Shown: in pieces, positions 17,395 to 27,104 of the stretch
Layout of the letters: every line of letters begins with the position of its first letter
Numbering within the stretch: the stretch's first letter is position 1
NCBI RefSeq assembly: GCF_019794555.1
Contig: NZ_JAIMEP010000001.1
Location: 92,855-156,854, forward strand
DNA: 64,000 bases
Direction of reading: 5' to 3'
From: Streptococcus suis
Lineage (GTDB): Bacteria; Bacillota; Bacilli; Lactobacillales; Streptococcaceae
Notes under the pieces: generated by a model
Told to the model about the DNA's origin: nothing
The model's database searches: none
Seen by the model: the letters and a program-made list of their open reading frames with translations, nothing else
Position numbers and translations under genes: made by a program

Positions 17395-18567
17395 ATGAAG
17401 AAAGCTGTAGTAGTCGGCGGTAGCAACGGTATTGGTCTGTCTATTGTCAAAGAGTTAGCTCAATCAGGATATTTTGTTTTTGTTTTAGATTTAGTTAAAC
17501 CAAATCTAAAAGATTTTTGCAAAAAAGAAAACACAGAATATATTTACACAGATTTAACTAATATTAATCCGAGTACATTTCTTAAGTTATCAGAAGACGA
17601 TGAAATTAATTTTCTTATGATTACTGCCGGTTTTGGAAGAGTGGCTCCATTTTCATCTGTAAGCGTTCAAGAGATTAGGGATATTTTTCGAGTTAATACA
17701 GTTGCTGGCTTAGAAATTATCAGGTATTTTTATAATAGGATTCAGTCAAATTCTTCATTCTATACAGGTATGATGGTTTCAATAGCTGGCTTAGTTTCTT
17801 CTCCGTTGTTTGCAACGTACGCTGCTTCGAAATCGGCATTGAATCGCTTTATTGAGAGTATTAATATTGAGCTAGAGTCAGAAGGCTATGCTAATAGAAT
17901 ATTAAATGTATCTCCTGGTTCAATCAAAGGAACAAAATTCAATGGAGGAGAAAATGATTATTCGTTGACTTCTGAGTTGGCTGGGGAAATTGTGTCACAG
18001 GTACTCTCCCAAAATGAAATTTTTATTCCAGAATATGATGCAACTTACAGTGATGTTCTAAGACGCTATCATTTAGATTCACATCAATTTGGATTAGATA
18101 GCTATGAGTACAAATTAAAATCGAGCCGAGTGTCGAATGAAAAGAAAAAAGCTATTAGTATTGGATATCTATCTGGCACATTTGATTTATTTCATGTAGG
18201 ACATTTGAATTTATTAAAGAATGCGAAAAATCATTGTGATTATTTGATTGTTGGTGTTCATCCCGATGCTTCTCACAAAGGTAAAAATACTTTTATCCCT
18301 TTTGAAGAACGAAAACAGATCGTAGCTTCTAATATGTATGTTGATGAGGTTGTAACCTCTACACCTGAAGACAGTGCTGCTTGGGATTTATATCATTATA
18401 ACTATTTGTTTGTAGGTAGTGATTATAAAGGCACTGAAAGATTTAACAAATATGAAGAATATTTTTCAGATAAGGATGCAGAAATTATATATTTCCCTTA
18501 TACTCAAGGAACTAGTAGTACTGAAATTAGAAAAACTGTTTCCCAAAGAATAGAAAATGAAAGTTGA
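17395..18567 (+). CDS. Fused short-chain dehydrogenase and CTP:polyol-phosphate cytidylyltransferase
   Basis: A 390-residue two-domain enzyme. Residues 1-235 are a short-chain dehydrogenase with [10 protein letters not shown] (NAD(P) site), SIAGLV serine and YAASKSAL (Tyr-x3-Lys). Residues about 255-390 are a TagD-type nucleotidyltransferase with [18 protein letters not shown] (HxGH) and TSSTEIRKT at the end. The pair would reduce a keto-sugar phosphate or triose and activate the product as a CDP-polyol such as CDP-glycerol. Such steps are usually separate proteins or, in Bcs1-type enzymes, fused in the other order with an IspD-type domain. A TTG at 17389 is in frame, but AGGAG lies 6 bases before the ATG at 17395. 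LicD follows directly. Confidence 0.8.
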   Translation: MKKAVVVGGSNGIGLSIVKELAQSGYFVFVLDLVKPNLKDFCKKENTEYIYTDLTNINPSTFLKLSEDDEINFLMITAGFGRVAPFSSVSVQEIRDIFRVNTVAGLEIIRYFYNRIQSNSSFYTGMMVSIAGLVSSPLFATYAASKSALNRFIESINIELESEGYANRILNVSPGSIKGTKFNGGENDYSLTSELAGEIVSQVLSQNEIFIPEYDATYSDVLRRYHLDSHQFGLDSYEYKLKSSRVSNEKKKAISIGYLSGTFDLFHVGHLNLLKNAKNHCDYLIVGVHPDASHKGKNTFIPFEERKQIVASNMYVDEVVTSTPEDSAAWDLYHYNYLFVGSDYKGTERFNKYEEYFSDKDAEIIYFPYTQGTSSTEIRKTVSQRIENES

Positions 18568-18578
18568 GAAAATTAATA

Positions 18579-19397
18579 ATGAACTCGTTGCATAAGGTTG
18601 ATATAGAGATTGTAAAAGAAGTCATTGATGTTTGTAAGAAGTATGACTTAACTTACTATGCTCTTGGTGGAACGATGCTCGGTGCTATTCGACACAAAGG
18701 TTTTATACCTTGGGATGACGATATTGATTTAGGTATGCCTCGGAAAGATTATGAAAAATTCTTGGAGGTTGGCCCGAGTCAATTATCAGATAGACTCAAA
18801 ATAGTTAATTATAAGAACACACCTGAGTATCAATATTATATTACGAGAATCATGGATACTACTACTCAGGTTATCGAGGAAAGGATTGGGAATAGTAGTA
18901 AGTATACTCACGCATCAATTGATATTTTCCCGATTGATGGTACTCCGAACAATTCAATTCTCCGGAAAATCTACTACTTCAGAGTACTTTATCATAGGGC
19001 AATGATGTCATTATGTTATAAAGACTCAATTGATAGAAAAAGAAAACGTGGCCTCGCTGAAAAAATATTGCTTGCTGTTTTGGAAAGAGTTCCAATTGAG
19101 AAGTTGACAACTCCATATAAGGAAAAAGAAAAAATAAATAAGTTGTTATCTAAGCAAGATATTGAAAGCTCTCACTTAATTGGAAATATTATGGGAGCAT
19201 ACCGTACTAAAGAAATTGTCCCTAAAGAATGGTATGGAAAAGGAACTAAATATCAATTTGAAAATATTGAAATTGTAGGTTTAGATAAATATGATGAGTA
19301 CTTAACTTATACTTATGGTGATTACATGCAGCTTCCTCCAGTGGAAAGTCGAAAGACACACTTTAAAGTTGTAAATATTAAGGAAAAAAATGATTAA
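18579..19397 (+). CDS. LicD-family phosphotransferase
   Basis: A 272-residue LicD/FKTN-type transferase. It has the diagnostic block [20 protein letters not shown] followed by [14 protein letters not shown] near residues 28-60, and [10 protein letters not shown] near residue 115. LicD proteins transfer phosphocholine or polyol-phosphate from a CDP donor to a glycan. Beside a CDP-polyol synthesising enzyme, the likely role is adding a glycerol- or other polyol-phosphate branch or link to the repeat unit. The start is uncertain: ATG at 18579 lies 11 bases past the previous stop. A TTG at 18564 overlapping that stop would add five residues. Confidence 0.85.
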   Translation: MNSLHKVDIEIVKEVIDVCKKYDLTYYALGGTMLGAIRHKGFIPWDDDIDLGMPRKDYEKFLEVGPSQLSDRLKIVNYKNTPEYQYYITRIMDTTTQVIEERIGNSSKYTHASIDIFPIDGTPNNSILRKIYYFRVLYHRAMMSLCYKDSIDRKRKRGLAEKILLAVLERVPIEKLTTPYKEKEKINKLLSKQDIESSHLIGNIMGAYRTKEIVPKEWYGKGTKYQFENIEIVGLDKYDEYLTYTYGDYMQLPPVESRKTHFKVVNIKEKND

Positions 19398-20355
19398 TAG
19401 TTTCAAAAATTTTTTAAATATTTTTAAAAAGGTCAATGGATTTAATGTTATCAAGCAATATGCAAAATCAAGAGTTCTTATTTTTGCTTTATTTCAGATT
19501 TTGACACAAGGCACTTCAAAAAAATCTTTAGAGATAGTGAGAAATTCTGTAGATAATAAGATTATAAACCGATTAAGAAAAAAATATAAAAGCGAAGCAA
19601 TTAGAATTAAAACTTCTATTGATGCGAAAAAGTTTTCATATCGTAAAGATAATGTTATTTGGGTTTGCTGGTTTCAGGGGATTGAGGATGCTCCAGATAT
19701 TGTAAAGATATGTTTTGAAAGCCTTAAACGAAATATCCATAGTAAAGAGATTATAGTAATAACTTGTGAAAATTACAGAGATTATGTTATATTTCCAATA
19801 TTTATTCAAGAAAAAATTGATAATGGCATTATTTCAGGTGCTCATATGTCAGATTTACTTCGTTTAGAGTTATTAACAAAATATGGTGGAACGTGGGTTG
19901 ATGCCACAGTTTATTTTTCTGATGATAACCTCCCAAAATTCTTTTTTGATTCTGATTTATTTCTATTTCAAAAACTAAAACCTGCTTTGGACGGGAACTC
20001 TTTAGCTATCTCTAACTGGTTCATCACATCAAAAGCAAATCATCCGTTACTTTGTATGACAAAGGAGTTACTGTACTCCTATTGGTTGAAAAATAACGAT
20101 GTTATTCATTACTTTATTTTCCATATGTTTTTCCAAATTGCAACTGAGTATTATCCTGAAGAATGGAAGCTAGTTGTTCCGGCAACAAGTTCGACCCCAC
20201 ATTCTTTATTATTAAAATTGTTTGATGATTTCAATGAATGCATATGGGAAGGAATTGCGAAGCAATCATCTATTCATAAATTAACATATAAATTTACTAA
20301 AGAAGATGAGCAACTACCAAACACTTTTTATAGAAAGATAATTAGGAAATATTAA
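19390..20355 (+). CDS. Capsular polysaccharide synthesis glycosyltransferase (Caps_synth/GT32-like)
   Basis: This 321-residue protein has an N-terminal helical segment of about 85 residues. A Caps_synth-type core follows: [24 protein letters not shown] near residue 95, then [23 protein letters not shown] near residue 155, whose DxD-like WVDAT is the sugar-nucleotide site of GT32-like transferases. The start overlaps the end of licD by 8 bases and its stop overlaps the next start by 1 base, showing translational coupling. The sugar and linkage cannot be read from sequence. The gene shares its core with the C-terminal domain of the fused enzyme at 21493. Confidence 0.8.
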   Translation: MINSFKNFLNIFKKVNGFNVIKQYAKSRVLIFALFQILTQGTSKKSLEIVRNSVDNKIINRLRKKYKSEAIRIKTSIDAKKFSYRKDNVIWVCWFQGIEDAPDIVKICFESLKRNIHSKEIIVITCENYRDYVIFPIFIQEKIDNGIISGAHMSDLLRLELLTKYGGTWVDATVYFSDDNLPKFFFDSDLFLFQKLKPALDGNSLAISNWFITSKANHPLLCMTKELLYSYWLKNNDVIHYFIFHMFFQIATEYYPEEWKLVVPATSSTPHSLLLKLFDDFNECIWEGIAKQSSIHKLTYKFTKEDEQLPNTFYRKIIRKY

Positions 20356-21500
20356 TGAAAGCAAGAGTTATAGCGTTCTATTTACCTCAGTTTCACCCAA
20401 CTCCAGAAAATGATAAATTTTGGGGTAAAGGGTTTACAGAATGGACTAATGTTGCAAAAGCAAAACCGTTGTTTAGAAAGCACAATCAACCTCGTATACC
20501 AGCTGACTTAGGTTTTTATGATTTGAGGCTGCCTGAAGTGAGAGAAACACAGGCTGAACTTGCAAGAGAAGCGGGGATTGAAGGTTTTTGTTACTGGCAT
20601 TACTGGTTTGGGAATGGGATACAGACATTAGAAATGCCGTTTGAAGAAGTTCTAAATTCAAATAAACCAGACTTCCCATTTTGCTTAGGATGGGCAAATC
20701 ATACCTGGTCGACAAAAACTTGGGATAAAGATAAAAGTAATTCCGAAGACACGATAATATTTGAACAAAAGTATCCTGGTAAATCGGATTATGAATCTCA
20801 TTTTTATCACCTTTTGTCTGCATTTAAGGATAGAAGGTATATTACGGTTGATGGAAAACCACTGTTCTATGTTTGGGATCCTATTGGTATTCCTAATTCT
20901 AAAGAGTTTATTGATTTGTGGCAAAAATTGGCAAAGGAAAATGGTTTAAAAGGCATTTATTTTGTGGCGAAAGTCGACCCACTAGGAAAATTAAGTGCAA
21001 GTAATTTAACAAATGGTGGGAGTAGTTTTTCCGATAAATATCAAGAAATATTAAAATTGGGTTATGATGGAATCAATTCACATACATTAAAATATGCAGA
21101 ACTAAATGCAAATGGAAAAATTAAAAAAATATTTTATGCCTTTACTCGTAAGTATTTAAATTCGATGTTTGTTGAAAAATACCGCTATAAAGATATTATT
21201 AAATATTTTAATACAAAAGAAGACCATCAAGAAAACATTTTTCCTCAATTAATTCCTGGACGGGATCGGTCTCCGAGATCAGGAAAAACGGCGGTGGTAT
21301 ATTATGAAAACACCCCTTCTGAGTTCCGAAAAGCAGTACGTAATTCATTAGAGTGCGTAAAAAATAAAGAAGATGAGCATAAAATAATTTTTTTAAACTC
21401 TTGGAATGAATGGGCTGAAGGAGCTTATATGGAGCCAGATACAGTCTATGGAAAAGGTTTTATTCAGGTATTGAGGGAAGAATTAGAGGCAGATGAATAA
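20355..21500 (+). CDS. WbsX-type glycosyltransferase-like protein (GH99-like fold)
   Basis: This 381-residue protein matches the WbsX family found in O-antigen and capsule loci. It has VIAFYLPQFHPTPENDKFWG at the N-terminus, GFTEWTNVAKAKPLF, AGIEGFCYWHYWFG near residue 75, WANHTW near residue 112 and FLNSWNEWAEGAYMEPD near the end. The fold is related to GH99 endo-mannosidases; its role in synthesis (transferase or trimming) is unsettled in general. No signal peptide is present, so it acts in the cytoplasm. It overlaps both neighbours by 1 and 8 bases. Confidence 0.85.
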   Translation: MKARVIAFYLPQFHPTPENDKFWGKGFTEWTNVAKAKPLFRKHNQPRIPADLGFYDLRLPEVRETQAELAREAGIEGFCYWHYWFGNGIQTLEMPFEEVLNSNKPDFPFCLGWANHTWSTKTWDKDKSNSEDTIIFEQKYPGKSDYESHFYHLLSAFKDRRYITVDGKPLFYVWDPIGIPNSKEFIDLWQKLAKENGLKGIYFVAKVDPLGKLSASNLTNGGSSFSDKYQEILKLGYDGINSHTLKYAELNANGKIKKIFYAFTRKYLNSMFVEKYRYKDIIKYFNTKEDHQENIFPQLIPGRDRSPRSGKTAVVYYENTPSEFRKAVRNSLECVKNKEDEHKIIFLNSWNEWAEGAYMEPDTVYGKGFIQVLREELEADE

Positions 21501-23430
21501 TAAAATAAAAGTTTCAATAGTTATTCCAGTTTACAATCAAGAAAATTATTTAGATATCTCATTACCATCAGTAATTTCTCAAACTTATTCAAATATTGAG
21601 ATTATTGTTGTAAATGATGGTTCTACTGATAGTAGTAGAAGTATAATAGAACATTATTCACAAATTGATTCAAGATTCAAAGTTATTGATAAAGCCAATG
21701 GGGGTTTGGTTGATGCAACATTAACTGGGTTGCAAAACACGACAGGTGACTATGTTGCATTCTTAGATCCTGATGATAGAATAGGTGAAGATTTTATTGA
21801 AAATTTTGTTGGGCAAATTACCGATGATTTTGATATTATTTCAATGGGCTATTATCTTGACAGGGCTGGGGAATTAACTCCAAAGTATCTTAAAGAGTCT
21901 CGAATTTATTCTGGAGAAGCTCTAGATAAATTTGGAAAAATGTTTTTATATGAAAAGGGTGAGGCATTAGTTTCAAATCGTTTCTTTATATCTCGGTGGA
22001 ATAAGTTATATAAGAAGACTGTGATTAACAAGATTTTTTCTGCGTTTGAAAAATGTAAAAAGATTAGTTTGGGTGAAGATTCAATGTTCACGTTGTTGAC
22101 TTTGCAGGCAAGTAATAGCGTTAAAGTAATTAGTTCTCCAAATTCGTATTTTTATAATGTTGCTAATCAGAATTCAATGATGAAAACGGGTGAATTAATT
22201 AGTACTTTAGAGAAAAGCAAGTTAGCTTATCAAAAAATGTTAGAAGTTTCACGAAATGATCATCAATCAATGGCTTTGTATTTCTTTTTAATTGAAAATT
22301 ATTTTCAAAGATTGAAGCAAAGTGATAGTTCTTCGTTTAAACAACTATATACATTATTAAAGAAAGATAAGCTTTACCATGGTACACTAAAATTTATTTT
22401 AAAACATACGACAAATAAACCCAAAAAACTTGAACTATTAACACGAAGAATTTTTGATTTTTATGGTTATATTTTCTTTAATTTAGTTTTAGTTTACTCG
22501 AAAGAAGTTGCAAAATATAGTTTGCAGGAGTTGCCAAAGTTTTTATCTGATACTAAAAAAAATGGATTAGTTAAGGCGAGAAAATTGGCTTATTATAGAA
22601 AATTGAGAAAATCTGCTTTTAGAGATTTAGAAGAAAAACTTCCAATCATAGAAACGCAAATTAATCCCCTGATTTTAAAATATTTAGATAAGAGTACTGA
22701 ACTGTCTAATGCACCAATTTGTAAGAATATTTTTGTTTTTTGGTGGGATGGATTTGATAATGCACCAAAAATTGTTAAAAAATGTTTGGAGTCAGTGATA
22801 AAATATAATCCATCTGCAAATTTAATCAAGATTTCTGAGCAAAACTTTCGTGAATATACTAATATTGATTCGAAAATTATTGATGAGTTTTATAATGGAA
22901 ATATTTCTATTCAGACTTTTTCAGACATATTAAGGTTTAATTTATTGATGAATAATGGTGGTGTTTGGATTGATGCAACAATTTTGTTTATAAATGAATT
23001 TGATTTATTTGAAGGATTAGAAAATAGTTCATTTAATTCGCTTTCATTTTCTTCAAGCAATTACTTTCTAAAATATAAAGGCGAGGAATGTTCTTGGTCT
23101 GGTTATTTCATCGCTTCACGTAAGAATGGTTATTTTGTAACGGTAATGAATAACCTTTTTCAAGAATATTTTTTAATTTATAATAACTACCCAATTTATT
23201 TCTTTATTGATGCATTGTTTATCATATGTAAAGTAAATAAAATTGATGATGATGTACTTTCAAAAACGGATAGTGTTTTAGGAGATATGTTTTTATTACC
23301 AAAGTTATATAATGAAGAATATAATGAATTTAGTTTAAAGTTATTAAAAAGGGTTCCACAAAAACTATCCTGGTCACATAGTGGTGATGTGAATTTGAAA
23401 AACAGTTTTTTTAACAAATTAGGACTATAA
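21493..23430 (+). CDS. Fused GT2 glycosyltransferase and Caps_synth glycosyltransferase
   Basis: A 645-residue two-domain enzyme. Residues 1-110 are a GT2 (GT-A) core: VSIVIPVYNQENYLDISLPS, EIIVVNDGSTDSS and FLDPDDRI (DxD). The rest of this half runs to about 400 and is helical. Residues about 410-540 repeat the Caps_synth core: FVFWWDGFDNAPKIVKKCLES and FSDILRFNLLMNNGGVWIDAT. It could therefore add two sugars in succession. The start overlaps the WbsX gene by 8 bases. The DNA is very A+T rich compared with the flanking conserved genes, suggesting import of the type-specific region. Confidence 0.8.
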   Translation: MNNKIKVSIVIPVYNQENYLDISLPSVISQTYSNIEIIVVNDGSTDSSRSIIEHYSQIDSRFKVIDKANGGLVDATLTGLQNTTGDYVAFLDPDDRIGEDFIENFVGQITDDFDIISMGYYLDRAGELTPKYLKESRIYSGEALDKFGKMFLYEKGEALVSNRFFISRWNKLYKKTVINKIFSAFEKCKKISLGEDSMFTLLTLQASNSVKVISSPNSYFYNVANQNSMMKTGELISTLEKSKLAYQKMLEVSRNDHQSMALYFFLIENYFQRLKQSDSSSFKQLYTLLKKDKLYHGTLKFILKHTTNKPKKLELLTRRIFDFYGYIFFNLVLVYSKEVAKYSLQELPKFLSDTKKNGLVKARKLAYYRKLRKSAFRDLEEKLPIIETQINPLILKYLDKSTELSNAPICKNIFVFWWDGFDNAPKIVKKCLESVIKYNPSANLIKISEQNFREYTNIDSKIIDEFYNGNISIQTFSDILRFNLLMNNGGVWIDATILFINEFDLFEGLENSSFNSLSFSSSNYFLKYKGEECSWSGYFIASRKNGYFVTVMNNLFQEYFLIYNNYPIYFFIDALFIICKVNKIDDDVLSKTDSVLGDMFLLPKLYNEEYNEFSLKLLKRVPQKLSWSHSGDVNLKNSFFNKLGL

Positions 23431-23438
23431 ATAACAAC

Positions 23439-24029
23439 ATGAAAAATCATTTTATCAGACTAATATTGAGTCCAAGTATTGCTATCAATAAATTTTCTTG
23501 GTATATTGAGAAAAAGCATTTGCTATTTGTTGGTAAAAGCGTTTCTTTTGGCCGTTTTTTTGAAATAAAAGGGCACGAATTTATATCTATTGGGGATAAT
23601 GTTTCTGCCAAAAATTATTTAAAATTACATGCTTGGAATAGATACAAAAAACAGATATTCAAAAAAAATCCAAATTTAGAAATTGGTTCAAATGTGTCGT
23701 TCGGTGATAATTGTTACCTAACTTGTGCAAATCAAATCATTGTAGAAGATAATGTTTTGATTGGGGATAATGTGTTTATTACTGATAACTATCATGGTCG
23801 AAATTCTCTTGATGAAGTTAGTATCGCACCATCAGATAGAGAGATCTGGAGCAAAGGCGAGGTAAGAATAGAGACAAATGTTTGGCTTGGAAGAAATGTA
23901 TGCGTGATGCCAGGAGTTACAATTGGACATGGTTCGGTAATTGGAGCAAATTCAGTTGTTACCAAAAATATCCCAGCAAGATGTATTGCTGCAGGTTCTC
24001 CTGCAAAAGTTATTAGAAAGATTGAGTAA
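23439..24029 (+). CDS. Hexapeptide-repeat O-acetyltransferase
   Basis: This 196-residue left-handed beta-helix acyltransferase has hexapeptide repeats from about residue 50 to 185 (ISIGDNVSA, IVEDNVLIGDNVFITDNYHG, WLGRNVCVMPGVTIGHGSVIGANSVVTKNIP) and the end motif AAGSPAKVIRKIE. The catalytic-type histidine is in DNYHG. It likely transfers acetyl from acetyl-CoA onto a capsule sugar. It follows the fused transferase by 8 bases and precedes wzy by 5. Confidence 0.85.
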   Translation: MKNHFIRLILSPSIAINKFSWYIEKKHLLFVGKSVSFGRFFEIKGHEFISIGDNVSAKNYLKLHAWNRYKKQIFKKNPNLEIGSNVSFGDNCYLTCANQIIVEDNVLIGDNVFITDNYHGRNSLDEVSIAPSDREIWSKGEVRIETNVWLGRNVCVMPGVTIGHGSVIGANSVVTKNIPARCIAAGSPAKVIRKIE

Positions 24030-24034
24030 GTTTT

Positions 24035-25234
24035 ATGATAAGGATACAAAAGAGTTTTTTAATCGCATTTTTGGCATTAATTTCATTCTTTCAACCTACC
24101 TTTGTCTCAGTACTTCCATATGTTGGTACCATTTATAATATTTTGAGAATCCTGACATTTTTTTCGGTCTCAATTTATGCAATAAAAACAAAGCAATCAT
24201 TATCAATTGCTCCAATTATATTAATTCTGGTAGAATTCTGGCTATTAATTCTAACTATAACAAAGCAGGGACAAATTCAGGCAGAATTATTAAATTTTAT
24301 TATGCTATACTGTATTGTCATGTTGATAAATATATATAAAGGTAACTTTCAAGTTTTTTTGAAGGCATTATTACTTCACTTTGAACTAACTATTTATACT
24401 AATTTGCTAAGTTTAATACTTTTTCCGGAAAAATTATTTAGTAGAGTAAATAATGCATATGGATTAACTTTTGAATGGTTTTTGGGATCAAGGAATAATT
24501 TTATTATTTGGTTGTTACCAGGCTTGTTGATTGCCCTACTTTATAAACAATATAACAGAAGCAATATAAGAGCTAATTTATTAGTTTGCGCAATCTTTGC
24601 AACACAATTCTTCCAAACTTCATCTACCCTCATTGTTACTTCGGTAGTGTTATTTATATTATCTACAATTCCATATTTTAAAAGTTTATTTAGACCATTT
24701 ATCAGTTTGTCTGTGGCACTTTTTGTACAGTTTCTAATTGTTCTTGCTAGTAATGCTGAATTTTTATCTCCAATTATTAATGGCATATTGGGGAAAGATT
24801 TAACTTTTACTAACAGAACTACAATTTGGAAAAATGCATTGAATCATATTAGTCTGTACAGCGGTTATGGAAGAATGCAATCAGATAAAGCTGCAACTTT
24901 ATTAGGTAATTTCGGTTCTTATATATGGAAAGGAGCTACTCATGCACATAATCAATTGTTAAATTTAGGAGTACAAGGCGGTTTAGTTGTAATAATTGCT
25001 ACGTTATTTATTTATTTTATTTGTTTTTGGAAAAGTGAGAAATTTTGGAAAAATCCAATTGCTCAGATTTATTCATTCGGAGTTTTTGCATATATTATTG
25101 CTGGAATAACCGAGATTACTTCGAACCTGTTGTTACAGTTAATTATTATTTTACCTCTTTTTTTAGATAAAACAATTACAAAAGTTGATAAAAATTATTC
25201 AATAAAAGGGATTAAAGAACATGAAAATGTCTAG
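24035..25234 (+). CDS. wzy: Capsule repeat-unit polymerase Wzy
   Basis: This 399-residue protein has about ten predicted membrane helices, few recognisable motifs and a large external loop in the second half (about residues 255-310, including GYGRMQSDKAATLLGNFG and ATHAHNQLLNLGVQGG). The H-x-H-N-Q-x-L-x3-x-G-x-x-G pattern is common in Wzy/O-antigen ligase superfamily members. In a locus with one flippase and an initiating transferase, this is the expected polymerase. It overlaps wzx by 14 bases. Sequence divergence is normal for Wzy. Confidence 0.85.
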   Translation: MIRIQKSFLIAFLALISFFQPTFVSVLPYVGTIYNILRILTFFSVSIYAIKTKQSLSIAPIILILVEFWLLILTITKQGQIQAELLNFIMLYCIVMLINIYKGNFQVFLKALLLHFELTIYTNLLSLILFPEKLFSRVNNAYGLTFEWFLGSRNNFIIWLLPGLLIALLYKQYNRSNIRANLLVCAIFATQFFQTSSTLIVTSVVLFILSTIPYFKSLFRPFISLSVALFVQFLIVLASNAEFLSPIINGILGKDLTFTNRTTIWKNALNHISLYSGYGRMQSDKAATLLGNFGSYIWKGATHAHNQLLNLGVQGGLVVIIATLFIYFICFWKSEKFWKNPIAQIYSFGVFAYIIAGITEITSNLLLQLIIILPLFLDKTITKVDKNYSIKGIKEHENV

Positions 25235-26660
25235 AAATGATGTAGTGAAAGGTCTTTTTTGGACTCTTTCAGAACGGTTCATGTCACAATTAGTTTCTGT
25301 TATTGTTACTATAATATTAACAAGATTAATTGCTCCCTCTGATTATGGGGTGATTTCAGTAGTAACGGTGATAATAGCAATACTAAATGTATTCATGACG
25401 AGTGGTTTTAGTGCTTCACTAATACAACAAGATAATGTTGATGATTTAGACTATTCTACAGTATTCTATTTTAGTATTGTGTTGGGATTATTTATATACA
25501 CTCTTGTATATATTTGTGCACCATATTTAGCTAATTTTTATAAGTTACCTCAGCTTGATTCAGTCCTCAAGGTGTTGGCATTAAAAATTCCACTGTCAGC
25601 TTTGAATTCTGTTCAACAGGCTTATGTTTCAAGAAATATGTTGTTTCAAAAATTTTTCATTTCGACAGTTTTAGCAACGCTTGTTTCAGGTATAATAGGT
25701 GTTACAATGGCATATTCTAATTTTGGAGTATGGTCATTAGTTGTACAAGATTTATCTAATGTTATTACGATTACACTTGTACTATGGTTCTCTGTTGGTT
25801 GGCGTCCAACTTATCAGTTTTCTCTTTTTAGATTAAAAAAGCTCTTTGGTTTTGGTGTGAAGATTTTTTTTCAGACATTATTCAATACAGTTTATGCGAA
25901 TATTAGAAGCTTATTAATCGGTGGTTTTTACTCTGCAACTGATTTGGCATATTATACGAAAGGAAATCAATATCCAAATTTAATTGTTACAAATGTGGAT
26001 ACAGCTGTCAGTAAAACGATGTTCCCCGTCATGTCTAGAGAACAAGATGATTTTGATAGAGTGAAATCTTTGACTAGAAGGACAGCTCAGACAAGCTCTT
26101 ATATCATGAGCCCAATCTTAGTTGGATTTATTGTCTGTGCGGAACCAATTGTTTCAATTGTTATGACTGATAAATGGCTTGCTGCAGTACCGTATATAAG
26201 AATAATTTGTATTTGTTTGTTAATAAGAGCTTCACAAACTGCGATTTTACAGGCTATTAAATCAATTGGACGATCAGACATCGTATTAAAAATGGATATA
26301 CCTGTTCGACTATTTGCTTTGTTATTGCTTTTATGTACAATTAGACTTGGTGTCATTTATATTGCTATTTCTGAAATTGTTGTTGAATTTTTAGCATTAA
26401 TAATATATTCATTTTATTCATCTAAACTAATAAATTATAATTATTTTGAAGTTTTTAATGATTTTGCGAATAATGTTTTTATGGCAATTATTATGGGGGT
26501 TGTAGTTTATTTTGCTGGAACTTTTATTTTTATCACACCTATCATTAACTTGTTACTTCAAGTCATTTTTGGAGTAATGGTATACATTTTTTTGTCGATT
26601 ATATCAAAAAATAAAAGTTGGATTTACATTGTTAACGGAATTGCAAAAAGGAATAAATAG
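25221..26660 (+). CDS. wzx: Capsule repeat-unit flippase Wzx
   Basis: This 479-residue MOP-superfamily membrane protein has about twelve to fourteen helices. The N-terminus GLFWTLSERFMSQLVSVIVT and LTRLIAPSDYGVISVVTV, then GFSASLIQQDNVDDLDYSTVFYFS, are typical of the oligosaccharide flippases. It should move the lipid-linked repeat unit to the outer face for Wzy. The start lies inside the end of wzy; a second ATG six bases on is also possible. It is the last gene before the terminator and the IS66 insertion. Confidence 0.92.
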   Translation: MKMSRNDVVKGLFWTLSERFMSQLVSVIVTIILTRLIAPSDYGVISVVTVIIAILNVFMTSGFSASLIQQDNVDDLDYSTVFYFSIVLGLFIYTLVYICAPYLANFYKLPQLDSVLKVLALKIPLSALNSVQQAYVSRNMLFQKFFISTVLATLVSGIIGVTMAYSNFGVWSLVVQDLSNVITITLVLWFSVGWRPTYQFSLFRLKKLFGFGVKIFFQTLFNTVYANIRSLLIGGFYSATDLAYYTKGNQYPNLIVTNVDTAVSKTMFPVMSREQDDFDRVKSLTRRTAQTSSYIMSPILVGFIVCAEPIVSIVMTDKWLAAVPYIRIICICLLIRASQTAILQAIKSIGRSDIVLKMDIPVRLFALLLLLCTIRLGVIYIAISEIVVEFLALIIYSFYSSKLINYNYFEVFNDFANNVFMAIIMGVVVYFAGTFIFITPIINLLLQVIFGVMVYIFLSIISKNKSWIYIVNGIAKRNK

Positions 26661-26728
26661 GTCTATACAATATGTAAATATAAAGAGGAATCCACTATGA
26701 AAGGAGCCCATTGAAAAAGTGTTTCTTT

Positions 26729-26785
26729 GTAAACGCCTCATAACACGGTACCTATCCAATCATTCACTCCTCCAGTATACTTTTA
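26729..26785 (+). repeat. Second, diverged copy of an IS66 left end
   Basis: GTAAACGCCTCATAACACGG and the following bases (CTATCCAATC, CTCCTCCAGTATACT) repeat the left end of the IS66 element that begins at 26837, with scattered differences. This is a solo left-end remnant about 110 bases upstream of the complete one. Confidence 0.7.
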
Positions 26786-26786
26786 T

Positions 26787-26832
26787 AAAAAAAGGGTGTT
26801 GTTGTTATTGCTAACAAAAAACACTCTTTTTT
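26787..26832 (+). terminator. Capsule operon terminator between two IS66 left ends
   Basis: AAAAAGGGTGTT pairs with AACACTCTTTTTT (one G-U) and ends in a T-run directly before the IS66 left inverted repeat. Confidence 0.75.
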
Positions 26833-26918
26833 CTTTGTAACCGCCCAATAACAAGGTATCTATCCAATCACTCCTTCCTCCAGTATACTGTTATAAGAAA
26901 CAAACTGGAGGATTTTTT

Positions 26919-27104
26919 ATGTCACAACCCATCGTCCCACTGACTGTTCCCCAATCTCGCCGCTTTGAAAAGAAAAGCAGAAACGATATTCTGATGAAGA
27001 TTCGTCTCGAAAAAGTAGAACTCACATTCTTTCACTCTATCAACCAAGAGGTATTGGAAACAATCTTGGATAAGGTACTGTTCTATGACAATCCGGCTCA
27101 GTGA
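26919..27104 (+). CDS. tnpA: IS66 accessory protein TnpA-like (short)
   Basis: A 61-residue basic protein (VPQSRRFEKKSRNDILMKIRLEKVELTFF) occupies the first position of the IS66 element. It is shorter than typical TnpA of about 110-130 residues and lacks the usual helix-turn-helix. Its end overlaps tnpB by 20 bases. It is probably translated from the GGAGG at 26907-26911. Confidence 0.6.
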   Translation: MSQPIVPLTVPQSRRFEKKSRNDILMKIRLEKVELTFFHSINQEVLETILDKVLFYDNPAQ

